A stretch of DNA of 64,000 nucleotides from Mycolicibacterium novocastrense (GTDB lineage Bacteria; Actinomycetota; Actinomycetes; Mycobacteriales; Mycobacteriaceae): assembly GCF_001570485.1 (NCBI RefSeq), contig NZ_BCTA01000094.1, positions 1 through 64,000 of the forward strand. The letters are read 5' to 3'. Position numbers and translations under genes: made by a program. Shown piece after piece: positions 43,354-52,274 of this stretch (position 1 is its first letter; every line of letters starts with the position of its first letter). The notes under the pieces are model-generated. The model was not told the origin of the DNA. It was given only the letters and a program-made list of their open reading frames with translations, and searched no databases.

Positions 43354-43495
43354 GTCCTGCGCGAGCGCGCACCCTTGTACGGTCTCCGGCCGCGTAGCTG
43401 TACGAGGCGAGTGCTCGGCCCGGCGGCTTGTTGGGCTGAGGGCATGATGGGTGAGCCCGCGCATCGCCGCGGATGCTCGGCAGCGAAGGGTGTGC

Positions 43496-44653
43496 ATGTT
43501 CATCGTCATCCTCGGCACGGTGCTGGTGCTGATGCACGCCTATCTGTGGAAGCGGCTGATCAAGGACACCACCCGGCCCGGTCGAGTGCGCTGGATACTG
43601 AGCGCCGCCTTCGCCGGGCTGGCAGGACTGTTGCTCGCCGCGCTCTTCCTGCCCCGCCTGACAGGTCCGGCCGACGCGGGCTGGTACGCCTGGCCGGGCT
43701 ACGTGTGGTTCGGCCTGGCCGCGTACCTGCTGTTGGCGCTGCTGGTACTCGAACCCGTGCGACTGGCGCTGCGGCGGTGGGTCCGCGGGGATGCGGCTGC
43801 AGAACCCGAGGACGCGAACGTGCTGAGCCGCCGGTTGTTTTTGGCCCGCGCGAGTGCCGTCGCCGCAGGCGCAGCGTCGGTGGGTCTGGTCGGTGTCGGG
43901 ACGGCCACCGCGCTGAGTCCGCCCGATGTGCTGCGGGTACCGGTGCGGCTGCGCAATCTCGACCCGGCGTTTCGCGGGTTTCGCGTCGCGGTGGTGTCCG
44001 ACATCCACCTCGGACCGCTGGCAGGCAGGGCGCACACCGAGCGGATCGTCGACATGATCAACGAGACCGGCCCCGACCTCGTCGCGATCGTCGGTGACGT
44101 GGTCGACGGCTCGGTCACCGAACTCGGCCCGGCCGCAGCGCCATTGGGTGATATCAGCGCACGAGAGGGCGCCTTCTTCGTCACCGGAAACCACGAGTAC
44201 TTCGTCGACGACACACTCGAGTGGCTACGCGAGATGGAGCGGTTGGGCATCCAACCGTTGCGCAACGAGAACACCGTGGTCCGCCGCGGCGGTGCCGTGT
44301 TCAACCTGGCGGGGGTCAACGACATCGCCGGTGAAAGAGTCTCGGACGGACCGGATTTCGACCGCGCCCTGAGGGGTGTCTCCTCGGCCGGGCCGACGGT
44401 GCTGCTCGCGCACCAACCGGTGCTCGTCGAGGAGGCCGCCGCGCGCGGAGTGGACCTGCAGCTGTCCGGGCACACTCACGGCGGGCAGATGTGGCCGTTC
44501 CACTACCTCGTGCGCGCCGTGCAACCCTCGCTCGCGGGCCTTTCGACAGTCGACGACACCCAGCTGTACGTGACCCGCGGCGCGGGGTTCTGGGGTCCGC
44601 CGGTGCGCATCGGGGCTCCGCCGGATATCACGGTGCTCGCGCTGGAGCCATAG
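43496..44653 (+). CDS. Membrane-anchored metallophosphoesterase
   Basis: Protein of 385 aa. Residues 1-90 hold three membrane spans. Then SRRLFLARA and a hydrophobic stretch (111-140) look like an internal Tat-type signal before the catalytic domain. The calcineurin-like site is complete: DIHLG (169-173), GDVVDG (200-205), GNHEY (231-235), AHQP and GHTHGGQ. Resembles YkuE/YaeI-type phosphodiesterases, possibly acting on envelope lipids outside the membrane. The ATG at 43496 has AAGGG five bases upstream. Confidence 0.87.
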   Translation: MFIVILGTVLVLMHAYLWKRLIKDTTRPGRVRWILSAAFAGLAGLLLAALFLPRLTGPADAGWYAWPGYVWFGLAAYLLLALLVLEPVRLALRRWVRGDAAAEPEDANVLSRRLFLARASAVAAGAASVGLVGVGTATALSPPDVLRVPVRLRNLDPAFRGFRVAVVSDIHLGPLAGRAHTERIVDMINETGPDLVAIVGDVVDGSVTELGPAAAPLGDISAREGAFFVTGNHEYFVDDTLEWLREMERLGIQPLRNENTVVRRGGAVFNLAGVNDIAGERVSDGPDFDRALRGVSSAGPTVLLAHQPVLVEEAAARGVDLQLSGHTHGGQMWPFHYLVRAVQPSLAGLSTVDDTQLYVTRGAGFWGPPVRIGAPPDITVLALEP

Positions 44654-44656
44654 TCG

Positions 44657-44676
44657 CCTGGTACGGCCGTACCAGG
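44657..44676. promoter_or_regulatory. Perfect 20-bp palindrome, putative operator of the FAAL gene
   Basis: CCTGGTACGGCCGTACCAGG, fully self-complementary. It covers roughly -50 to -31 relative to the predicted start of transcription, overlapping the -35 region, which suits a dimeric repressor. Confidence 0.65.
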
Positions 44677-44694
44677 AACGACGCGGGCGCTCCT

Positions 44695-44700
44695 TAGACT
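44695..44700 (+). promoter_or_regulatory. Leaderless-type -10 element for the FAAL gene
   Basis: TAGACT, six bases, then ATG at 44707; no ribosome site is present. Confidence 0.6.
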
Positions 44701-44706
44701 GCTCCC

Positions 44707-46515
44707 ATGATGGCCCGTTCCGTACCGCACGACGGCCTGCTGCGGATCGAGGACTGCCTGGACGCCGACGGCCGGGTGGCGGTACCCGCCGGGGTGAACC
44801 TGATCTCCCTGATCGACCGCAACATCGCCAACGTCGGCGACGCGCCGGCCTACCGCTACCTCGATCACACCGGTGACGGACGGGTCGACGAACTCACCTG
44901 GAGACAACTCGGGGTACGCCTGCGGGCGGTCGCCGCGACCCTGCAGCGCGTGACCCGGCGAGGCGACCGGGTCGCGATCCTGGCGCCGCAGGGACTCGAC
45001 TACCTCGTCGCGTTCTTCGGTGTGATCAAGGCGGGCGCGATCGCGGTCCCGCTGTTCGCACCCGAGTTGCAGGGGCACGCGCAACGACTGGACACCGCGC
45101 TGAGCGACTGCGAACCGTCCGTCGTGGTGACCACAGCGGCCGCGGCCTCGAACGTGCGCAGCTTCCTGTCTGACCTCGACGGCGTACCGGCGCCTCGGGT
45201 CGTCGTGATCGACGATATCGGTGCGACAGGCGATTTCGAGCCGGTCGAGCTGGCGCTCGACGCCGTATCCCATCTGCAGTACACCTCCGGTGCGACGCGG
45301 CCTCCCGCCGGCGTCGAGATCACGCATCGCGCGGTCGGCACGAACCTGATCCAGATGATCCTGTCCATCGATCTGCTCGACCGGAAAGTGCACGGCGTCA
45401 GCTGGTTACCGCTGTTCCACGACATGGGCCTGTCGATGATCGGATTTCCCGCCGTGTACGGCGGACATTCGACGCTGATGTCCCCGACCGCGTTCATCCG
45501 CCGCCCACAACGCTGGCTTCGGGCGCTCTCGGACGGGTCGCGTGAGGGCCGGGTGGTCACGGCCGCGCCGAACTTCGCCTATGAATACGCGGCGCAACGC
45601 GGCCGACCCACGGACGGCGAGGACCTCGACCTGAGCAAGGCGGTGCTGATCATCGGCTCGGAGCCGGTCAGCATCGACGCGATCACCGCCTTCAACGACG
45701 CGTTCGCGCCATATGGTCTGCCGCCGAACGCGTTTCGGCCGTCGTACGGAATCGCCGAAGCCACGCTGTTCGTCGCCACCATTGAACCCGACGCCCACGC
45801 CGCCGCGGTGTACCTCGACCGCACGCATCTCAGCGGGGGCCGCGCGGTACCCGTCGCCGCCGATTCACCCGATGCGGTGGCCCACGTGTCCTGCGGACGG
45901 GTGGCGCGCAGCCAGTGGGCCGTCATCGTCGATCCCGACACCGGCGCCGAACTGCCCGACGGAACCGTCGGTGAGATCTGGCTGCACGGCGACAATCTCG
46001 GGCGCGGCTACTGGGGTCGGCCCGACGAGTCGCGGCACGCCTTCGGGGCCCGGCTCACGTCCCGCCTATCTGCGAGCCATGCGGAAGGTGTTGACGAGCA
46101 GGCGAACTGGCTGCGCACCGGTGATCTCGGCGTCTACCTCGACGGCGGGCTGTTCGTCACCGGACGGCGTGCCGATCTGATCATCATCGACGGCAGGCAC
46201 CACTATCCGCAGGATATCGAGGCGACCGCCCAAGGCGCCTCGGCGATGGTGCGCCCAGGCCACGTCACCGCGTTCACGGTGCCCGCCCCCCACGGCGATG
46301 CGCTCGTGATCGTCGCCGAACGCGCCACCGGAACCGCGCGCAACGATCCGGCGCCCGAGATCGACGCGATCCGCGCCGATGTGCTTGTGCGGCACGGGAT
46401 CCCGGTCGCTGACATCCGCTTTGTCGCCGCAGGTGTCATCCCGCGCACGACCAGCGGCAAGCTGGCTCGCGGAGCCTGCCGCAGCGAGTACCTCAGTGGG
46501 AAGCTGAAAGGTTAA
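44707..46515 (+). CDS. Fatty acyl-AMP ligase (FadD/FAAL type)
   Basis: Protein of 602 aa. The adenylation motif is LQYTSGATRPPAGVEITHRA, with the Pro-Ala-Gly-Val wording typical of mycobacterial FAAL enzymes; also WLPLFHDMGL, RPSYGIAEATL and WLRTGDLGVY. FAALs activate long fatty acids as acyl-AMP for loading on polyketide synthases or acyl carriers rather than CoA. No PKS or carrier protein is adjacent. Its own operator-like palindrome and leaderless promoter suggest separate control. Converges on the aldo/keto reductase with a 4-bp stop overlap. Confidence 0.9.
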   Translation: MMARSVPHDGLLRIEDCLDADGRVAVPAGVNLISLIDRNIANVGDAPAYRYLDHTGDGRVDELTWRQLGVRLRAVAATLQRVTRRGDRVAILAPQGLDYLVAFFGVIKAGAIAVPLFAPELQGHAQRLDTALSDCEPSVVVTTAAAASNVRSFLSDLDGVPAPRVVVIDDIGATGDFEPVELALDAVSHLQYTSGATRPPAGVEITHRAVGTNLIQMILSIDLLDRKVHGVSWLPLFHDMGLSMIGFPAVYGGHSTLMSPTAFIRRPQRWLRALSDGSREGRVVTAAPNFAYEYAAQRGRPTDGEDLDLSKAVLIIGSEPVSIDAITAFNDAFAPYGLPPNAFRPSYGIAEATLFVATIEPDAHAAAVYLDRTHLSGGRAVPVAADSPDAVAHVSCGRVARSQWAVIVDPDTGAELPDGTVGEIWLHGDNLGRGYWGRPDESRHAFGARLTSRLSASHAEGVDEQANWLRTGDLGVYLDGGLFVTGRRADLIIIDGRHHYPQDIEATAQGASAMVRPGHVTAFTVPAPHGDALVIVAERATGTARNDPAPEIDAIRADVLVRHGIPVADIRFVAAGVIPRTTSGKLARGACRSEYLSGKLKG

Positions 46516-47483
46516 CCAACACCGAGCTTCTCACGCACCGTGTCGGCGAGGAAGCGGGCTGCAGACACCGGGCGGAACGCGCGGGCAGCGGCGGTGAGCG
46601 CCTCCTGCGCCTCGGCGCTGAGCTCGATGTCGGCGGCTGCAACGTTGAACTCGAGCTGTTCGACGCTGGATGCACCGGGGATCGCGACGACGTTGGGCAG
46701 GTGGATCAGCCACGCCAACGCGACCTGCGCGGGTTTGGCACCGACGTCGGCGGCGACATCGCGCAGCGTCTGCAGCAGCGGTTCGGCGCGCCGCAGGTTC
46801 TCGGTACCGAACAGCGGGTTCGTCGCGCGCACGCCGCCAGGCCGGTTGTCGGGACCGTACTTGCCACCGAGCAGTCCCTGCGCCAGCGGGCTGTAGGCGA
46901 TCACGATGCGGTTCTCCCGTTCGGCGAACGGCACCAGACGATCGAGCGCCTTGGGATGGGCCAGCGAGAAGTGCACCTGATTGCTGATCACCGGTCGTCC
47001 GAGCGCGGTGTCGGCCCGCTGCCAGCGCGACAGCGAGTAGTTGGACACACCCGCCGCACCGATCACACCGTCATCGATCAGGTCGCGCATCCCCGGCATG
47101 ATCACCGAATCGGGCACCACCGGGTTGGACTGGTGGATCTGGTACAGCGGGATCTTCTGCAGCCCGAACCGCTGCGCGCTGGCGTGCGCGCGTTGCTTGA
47201 CCACCGCCGGGAACGGGGCCACCGGGAAGACCTTGCTGGCCACGGCCACGTCGGCGCGCTGATCGCCCAGCGCCTCGCCGAGGATCCTCTCGCTCTTGCC
47301 GAAACCGTAGATCTCCGCCGTGTCGAACAACGTGACGCCCAGCGCCAGCGAACGCTGCACGATTTCTCGAGCGGGACCGGCGGCGTAGCTGTCGCCGTAC
47401 CCCCACTCCCGAGACCCGAACTGCCAGGTCCCGAGCCCGATACGGCTGACCCGCCCCACACCCTCGACGTCTAAGTACTTCAC
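46512..47483 (-). CDS. Aldo/keto reductase
   Basis: Protein of 323 aa, a TIM barrel with the tetrad in FDTAEIYGFGKSE (Asp, Tyr), VASKVF (Lys) and LYQIHQSN (His). NADPH-binding end YSPLAQGLLGGKY and IPGASSVEQLE. Reduces aldehydes or ketones; substrate unknown. GTG start at 47483 with TACTGT seven bases upstream. Confidence 0.9.
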   Translation of the reverse strand: MKYLDVEGVGRVSRIGLGTWQFGSREWGYGDSYAAGPAREIVQRSLALGVTLFDTAEIYGFGKSERILGEALGDQRADVAVASKVFPVAPFPAVVKQRAHASAQRFGLQKIPLYQIHQSNPVVPDSVIMPGMRDLIDDGVIGAAGVSNYSLSRWQRADTALGRPVISNQVHFSLAHPKALDRLVPFAERENRIVIAYSPLAQGLLGGKYGPDNRPGGVRATNPLFGTENLRRAEPLLQTLRDVAADVGAKPAQVALAWLIHLPNVVAIPGASSVEQLEFNVAAADIELSAEAQEALTAAARAFRPVSAARFLADTVREKLGVG

Positions 47484-47490
47484 GTTGGCC

Positions 47491-47496
47491 ACAGTA
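47491..47496 (-). promoter_or_regulatory. Leaderless-type -10 element for the aldo/keto reductase
   Basis: On the minus strand TACTGT, seven bases, then GTG. Confidence 0.5.
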
Positions 47497-47601
47497 CTGA
47501 CGCGGCAGATCGATAACGGCGGGTTTTGGCGCCCCGAGGCCGGGGTATGTGAGGCGGGCTGCAGAAAGTCGGCATGACACAAGTCTCGAAAGGCGTAACG
47601 C

Positions 47602-47709
47602 ATGCTCGAGTTCATCTGCCCCACGTGCGGGTTTTTCAATCTCGAAGAGGCGGTTTGCGAGTCCTGCAGCGGCCGGGCCGGCGACACCGACCTGGCGATG
47701 GCCGGCTGA
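47602..47709 (+). CDS. 35-residue zinc-ribbon microprotein
   Basis: Begins MLEFICPTCGFFNLEEAVCE and continues SCSGRAGDTDLAMAG (35 aa in all). Two CxxC pairs 10 residues apart form a minimal zinc ribbon. AAAGG lies eight bases before the ATG, and the stop is 2 bp before the ATG of the esterase, so the two are probably translated together. It could be a regulatory upstream ORF or a metal-binding partner. Confidence 0.65.
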   Translation: MLEFICPTCGFFNLEEAVCESCSGRAGDTDLAMAG

Positions 47710-47711
47710 CC

Positions 47712-48833
47712 ATGTCTGTTTACCGCTCACTGCATCCGTTCGACCTGGTCATGGCTTCGACGCGGATGTACGCGTCACTCCCCGTGGTCGGCAGGCACCT
47801 CGAGCCGTTCGCCGGCCTGACCGCGATGATGATGTACGGCCACCACTACGCACCGGCAGCGCTGCGTGGCATGGTGTCGCGTCGTCTCAGCGCCGATCCC
47901 GCGGCCGCCGCGCCCGCCGATGTCTCCGATGAGGCCATCACGCCTGGGCGCGGGAACCGGATGCCGCCCTACCTGCGCTTCCGCGCCCAGCGTCAGCGAT
48001 GCCTCTATCGCAGCTCGGTGCGCTACGGCGACCACCCCGCGCAGTTGCTCGACGTGTGGCGGCTGCCGGACCTGCCGCCCGACGCCCCGGTGCTGCTGTT
48101 CGTTCCCGGCGGCGCCTGGGTGCAGGGCTCCCGCGTCATGCAGGGCCACACGATGCTGCACCACCTGGTCAAGCAGGGCTGGGTCTGTCTGACGATGGAC
48201 TACCGGGTCTCCCCGGTGAACCGGTGGCCCCGCCATATCGCCGATGTCAACGCGGCGATCGCATGGGCGCGGGCCAACGTCGACAAGTTCGGCGGCGACC
48301 GGAACTTCGTCGCGGTGGCGGGCTGCTCGGCGGGCGGGCACCTGGCCTCCCTGGCGGCCCTCACTCCCGGCGACCCGGCGTTCCGCGGCGAGCTCACCGA
48401 GGACGCCGACACCACGGTGGACGCAGTGGTCGGAATCTACGGGCGCTACGACTGGCAGGACCGGTCGACCCCTGCCCGCAAGAACTTCCAGAACTTCCTG
48501 GAGCGAGTTGTCGTGGGACGCAAGCAGTCCCGGCACCCCGACATCTTTGCTGCCGCGTCACCGCGGGCTCGCATCCACTCCGATGCGCCGCCGTTCTTCC
48601 TCATCCACGGGGACCAGGACACCATCATCCCCGTCGACGAGGCCAGGGTGTTCGCCGAAGAGCTCAGCGCGGTGTCACGAAACGTCGTGGAATACAGCGA
48701 AATCCGGCGTGCGGGACACGCGTTCGACCTCGTCGACTCGTCGCATGCGCGTCGGCTGGCGGTCGAGGTCGGCAGGTTCCTCAACGACGTCCGGTCCCGC
48801 CAACTGCAGGGTGAAACCGCCGCGGCCGTCTAG
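47712..48833 (+). CDS. Alpha/beta-hydrolase (Lip-type esterase)
   Basis: Protein of 373 aa. VPGGAWVQGS is the HGGG-like oxyanion block, GCSAGGH holds nucleophile Ser206, IHGDQDTIIP the Asp and RAGHAFD the His. N-terminal 80 residues contain a hydrophobic segment and MMMYGHHYAP, as in membrane-associated mycobacterial Lip proteins. Acts on carboxylic esters, lipid or xenobiotic. The start at 47712 follows the microprotein stop directly. Confidence 0.88.
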   Translation: MSVYRSLHPFDLVMASTRMYASLPVVGRHLEPFAGLTAMMMYGHHYAPAALRGMVSRRLSADPAAAAPADVSDEAITPGRGNRMPPYLRFRAQRQRCLYRSSVRYGDHPAQLLDVWRLPDLPPDAPVLLFVPGGAWVQGSRVMQGHTMLHHLVKQGWVCLTMDYRVSPVNRWPRHIADVNAAIAWARANVDKFGGDRNFVAVAGCSAGGHLASLAALTPGDPAFRGELTEDADTTVDAVVGIYGRYDWQDRSTPARKNFQNFLERVVVGRKQSRHPDIFAAASPRARIHSDAPPFFLIHGDQDTIIPVDEARVFAEELSAVSRNVVEYSEIRRAGHAFDLVDSSHARRLAVEVGRFLNDVRSRQLQGETAAAV

Positions 48834-48871
48834 CCCGTGTTGATCGGGCGCGATGCGGGAAGTCTTGTCGC

Positions 48872-49948
48872 ATGCGCATCGTCATCACCGGGGCTTCCGG
48901 CAACGTCGGGACCGCGCTGCTGCGGCGGCTCACCGAAAGCGACACCGGACACGACATCGTCGGGGTGGTACGAAGGCCGCCGGAGCCGACCGGCGTCTAC
49001 GGTCGGGTCCGCTGGCACCGACTCGACCTCGCCGATCCGGACGCGGGGACCCAGCTGCGCGGGGTCTTCGACGGCGCGGATGCCGTCGTCCACCTCGCAT
49101 GGGGGTTTCAACCGACCCGCAACACCGAATACCTGAACCGCGTCGGCGTCGGCGGCACAACGGCCGTCCTCGAGGCGGCCCATGACGCGCGGGTCGGCCG
49201 GCTCGTGCATCAGTCGTCGGTGGGCGCGTACGCGCCGGGCCGCTACGGGCAGTACGTCGACGAGTCGTGGCCGACCACCGGCATCCGGACCTCCCCCTAC
49301 AGCCGCGACAAATCGGACGCCGAAGCGCTGCTGGACGCCTACGAACGCGAGAACGGGGAGGCGGGCGTTCCCATCGCGCGGATGCGGCCCGGCTTCATCG
49401 TGCAGCGCGACGCGGCCAGCGGCCTGATGCGATACGCGCTGCCCGGTTACGTGCCGATGCTCGCGATTCCCCTGTTGCCGGTGTTGCCGCTGGACCGGCG
49501 CTTGTGCATCCCGCTCGTGCATGCCGACGATGTCGCCGACGCATTGGCCAGGGTGGTCGAGCGTGGTGCGAGCGGGCCGTTCAACGTGGCGGCCGAACCG
49601 CCGGTGGGCCGCGAGCAGGTCGCCGAGGTGTTGGGTGCGAAACCGGTCCACGTGCCCTCGGGAGTGCTCGGGGCTCTGGTCGATGTCAGCTGGCGGGCGC
49701 GGCTGCAACCGATCAACCGGGGCTGGCTCGACATGGCGTTCAGCGTTCCGTTGCTGGACTGCGGGCGCGCCGAGGCCGAACTCGGCTGGAGCCCCCGGTG
49801 GAATGCGGTCGACGCGCTCGCCGACGTCATCGGCGGGGTGGCCCGACAAGCGCACACCGAGAGTCCGCCCCTGCGACGCCGGTCGCTGATCGAGCAGTTC
49901 CAACGCGACCTCACCGAGGGCCTGCTGACGACACGACGCCTGCCGTAG
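48872..49948 (+). CDS. NAD-dependent epimerase/dehydratase (extended SDR)
   Basis: Protein of 358 aa. GASGNVG at 7-13 binds the dinucleotide; LDLAD, HLAWGF and SSVGAYAPG follow the extended SDR order, but the usual YxxxK is represented by YSRDK. Late region LVHADDVADAL is the family C-terminal landmark. Substrate could be a sugar nucleotide or other. It is directly followed by the monooxygenase with no gap. Confidence 0.87.
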   Translation: MRIVITGASGNVGTALLRRLTESDTGHDIVGVVRRPPEPTGVYGRVRWHRLDLADPDAGTQLRGVFDGADAVVHLAWGFQPTRNTEYLNRVGVGGTTAVLEAAHDARVGRLVHQSSVGAYAPGRYGQYVDESWPTTGIRTSPYSRDKSDAEALLDAYERENGEAGVPIARMRPGFIVQRDAASGLMRYALPGYVPMLAIPLLPVLPLDRRLCIPLVHADDVADALARVVERGASGPFNVAAEPPVGREQVAEVLGAKPVHVPSGVLGALVDVSWRARLQPINRGWLDMAFSVPLLDCGRAEAELGWSPRWNAVDALADVIGGVARQAHTESPPLRRRSLIEQFQRDLTEGLLTTRRLP

Positions 49949-51157
49949 ATGGCCGAGCACGACGAGTCCGTCGTCATCGTCGGCGCCGGTCCCTGCGGGC
50001 TGGCGATCGCACGACAGTTGCGCCACGAGTGCGGTGTGGACGCGCTCGTCGTCGATCGCGCGGATTCGGTGGCATCGGCGTGGCGGAACCGCTACGACGG
50101 GTTCCGGCTCAACACCTGTGGGTGGTGGTCACATCTGCCCGGGCAGCGGATACCACTGCGCTACGGACGCTGGCCGACCCGCGACGACATGGTCGACTAC
50201 TTCGACGAGTACGTGCGCCGACAGCATCTACGAATAGCTCTGGGGTGCAACGTGGTTCGAATAGACCGGGGGCGGAGCGGCTGGCGGCTGCAGACCGACA
50301 GCGCGCCTTTCACCGCGGCGGCCGTCGTCGTCGCGACCGGCAACTATCACACGCCGGTGCTACCCGAGTGGGCTGGAATCGAGGAGTTCACCGGCGAGGT
50401 CCTGCATTCCGAGCACTACCGCAACGCCGCGCCTTTCGCCGGCCGGGACGTTTTGGTGGCGGGCGCGGGGAACTCGGCGACCGACATCGCGTTGCAGCTC
50501 AGCGACGGGGTGGCCCGCCGGGTGTGGATGGCGGTGCGCACGCCCCCGCATCTCGTACCGCGGTCGGCCGCCGGAATTCCGGTCGACGCGTTCAGTCCCG
50601 CGTTCGAGCGTCTTCCGGTGCCGGTGCTCGATCAGGCGGCGGCCCTGATGCGCAGGGTGTGGCTCGGAGATCTTCGTCGCGAGGGCCTGCCGGTGCCGCG
50701 GCGGGGGATCTATTCGGCGCTGCTGACCGACGAACAGATCCCGACGATCGGTGACCAGCTCGTCGCACACGTCAAAGCGGGACGCATCGAGATCGTCGCC
50801 GCCGTGGAGTCGTTCGACGGTGAGAGGGTGGTGCTCGCCGACGGCAGCTCGCTGGCGCCCGACGTGGTGATCGCCGCGACCGGCTATCGGCGGGGACTCG
50901 AACCGCTCGTCGGCCACCACGGCGTGCTGGACGAGGCGGGCCGGCCTGAGGTCAACGGGCTTCCGTGCGCCGCGCCGGGGCTGTGGTTCGCCGGTTACGA
51001 CGAGCCGCTGATCGGGCCACTGCGGTCCTTCCGGCTGCAGGCCTCGCCGATCGCGCGCGACATCGCCAGCCATCTCGGCGGACGTGACAAACATCATTGG
51101 AGCTCAACAAGATCAACTGCATCGGAGCGCGGCCGGCGTTCGTTGAACGAGGCGTGA
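49949..51157 (+). CDS. FAD/NAD(P)-binding monooxygenase-like oxidoreductase
   Basis: Protein of 402 aa. First Rossmann GAGPCG (12-17) for FAD, second GAGNSA near 173-178 for NAD(P)H, and IAATGYR at about 310 as the FMO/ThrB-type end motif. The class B fingerprint is not exact, so it is closer to CzcO-like/trimethylamine-type flavoproteins. Its stop overlaps the next gene's GTG, so it is translationally coupled to the radical SAM protein; immediately downstream of the epimerase. Confidence 0.87.
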   Translation: MAEHDESVVIVGAGPCGLAIARQLRHECGVDALVVDRADSVASAWRNRYDGFRLNTCGWWSHLPGQRIPLRYGRWPTRDDMVDYFDEYVRRQHLRIALGCNVVRIDRGRSGWRLQTDSAPFTAAAVVVATGNYHTPVLPEWAGIEEFTGEVLHSEHYRNAAPFAGRDVLVAGAGNSATDIALQLSDGVARRVWMAVRTPPHLVPRSAAGIPVDAFSPAFERLPVPVLDQAAALMRRVWLGDLRREGLPVPRRGIYSALLTDEQIPTIGDQLVAHVKAGRIEIVAAVESFDGERVVLADGSSLAPDVVIAATGYRRGLEPLVGHHGVLDEAGRPEVNGLPCAAPGLWFAGYDEPLIGPLRSFRLQASPIARDIASHLGGRDKHHWSSTRSTASERGRRSLNEA

Positions 51158-52263
51158 CGATGGCCGACCCAGACTCCGTGACGCGACGCACCCCGATCGC
51201 GCTGGCCGACCGGCTGCTCGACATCAAGCGGATCTACCACGAGCCCGACATCGAACGGTTCGCTCGCGCACGTCAGGTGCTCGAGCGCTTCCCCGACGCC
51301 GAGCGCATCGAAGTGCCCTCGCACCAGGCGATACCGGGTCTGTACGGAAACGAGGGCAACGTCGAGGACTGGGTCCGCAACAAGCGGGAAGTCCTGGTGC
51401 TGGGGGAGAAGAAGAGCCTGAGCGCGCGGCGCAACGAGCGCTCCAGCGACTGGATCGCACCGTCCACCGCCAACGGATGCGCGATGGCGTGCTCATACTG
51501 CTACGTTCCGCGCCGCAAGGGCTACGCCAACCCGATCACGGTGTTCACCAACATCGAGAAGATCACCGGATACCTCGAGCGGCATGCCGCTCGCCAAGGT
51601 GTGAAGCCGCAACCGAACCAGTGCGACCCCGTCGACTGGGTCTACGACATCGGCGAGAACAGCGACTGTTCAGTGGACGCGATGGTCTCCGACAACGTGC
51701 GCGATCTGGTCGCGCTGTTCGGTCGAATTCCCAACGCCAAGGCCAGCTTCGCGACCAAGCTCGTCAACCGCGACCTGCTCTCCTACGACCCGCGGGGCGG
51801 AACCCGCGTGCGGTTCAGCTTGATGCCGGCCGAGACGTCGCGGGTGCTCGACGTGCGCACGTCGAAGATCGCCGAGCGGATCGCCGCGATCGACGACTTC
51901 GTCGACGCCGGATACGAAGTGCACCTGAACTTCAGTCCCGTTGTCGTCCACGAGAATTGGTTGTCCGACTGGGCGGAGCTGCTCGAGCAGGTCGCCGACG
52001 GCACGTCGGACCGCACCAAGCAGCAGCTGGCCGCCGAGATCATCTTCCTGACCCACAACGAGGGTCTGCACGACGTCAACCTCGGCTGGCATCCCAAAGG
52101 TGAGGATCTGCTGTGGCGGCCGGATCTTCAGCAGGCCAAGCGCAGCCAGAGCGGGCAGTGGAACGTGCGCTACAAGACGCCGTGGAAGGGCCGCTGGGTG
52201 GGCGAGCTGACCGACCTGATCGCCGCCAAGCTGCCGACGTGCCGGGTGCGCTACGCGTTCTGA
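51154..52263 (+). CDS. Spore-photoproduct-lyase-family radical SAM protein
   Basis: Protein of 369 aa. Cys109, Cys113 and Cys116 in CAMACSYCYVPRR give the CxxxCxxC [4Fe-4S] motif; HLNFSPVVVHE and LGWHPKGEDLLWRP are family blocks. True SPL repairs spore DNA photoproduct in endospore formers; this branch occurs in non-sporulating actinobacteria with unproven function, possibly photolesion repair. Start GTG at 51154 overlaps the previous stop (GTGA), with ATG at 51160 as alternative. Coupled to a flavoprotein that might supply electrons. Confidence 0.88.
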   Translation: MTMADPDSVTRRTPIALADRLLDIKRIYHEPDIERFARARQVLERFPDAERIEVPSHQAIPGLYGNEGNVEDWVRNKREVLVLGEKKSLSARRNERSSDWIAPSTANGCAMACSYCYVPRRKGYANPITVFTNIEKITGYLERHAARQGVKPQPNQCDPVDWVYDIGENSDCSVDAMVSDNVRDLVALFGRIPNAKASFATKLVNRDLLSYDPRGGTRVRFSLMPAETSRVLDVRTSKIAERIAAIDDFVDAGYEVHLNFSPVVVHENWLSDWAELLEQVADGTSDRTKQQLAAEIIFLTHNEGLHDVNLGWHPKGEDLLWRPDLQQAKRSQSGQWNVRYKTPWKGRWVGELTDLIAAKLPTCRVRYAF

Positions 52264-52274
52264 CGGTTTCAGCT

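Noticed and set aside
43354..43495. Gap before the metallophosphoesterase with repeated TGTACG
   Set aside because: Two short copies only; no coding frame or promoter could be supported.
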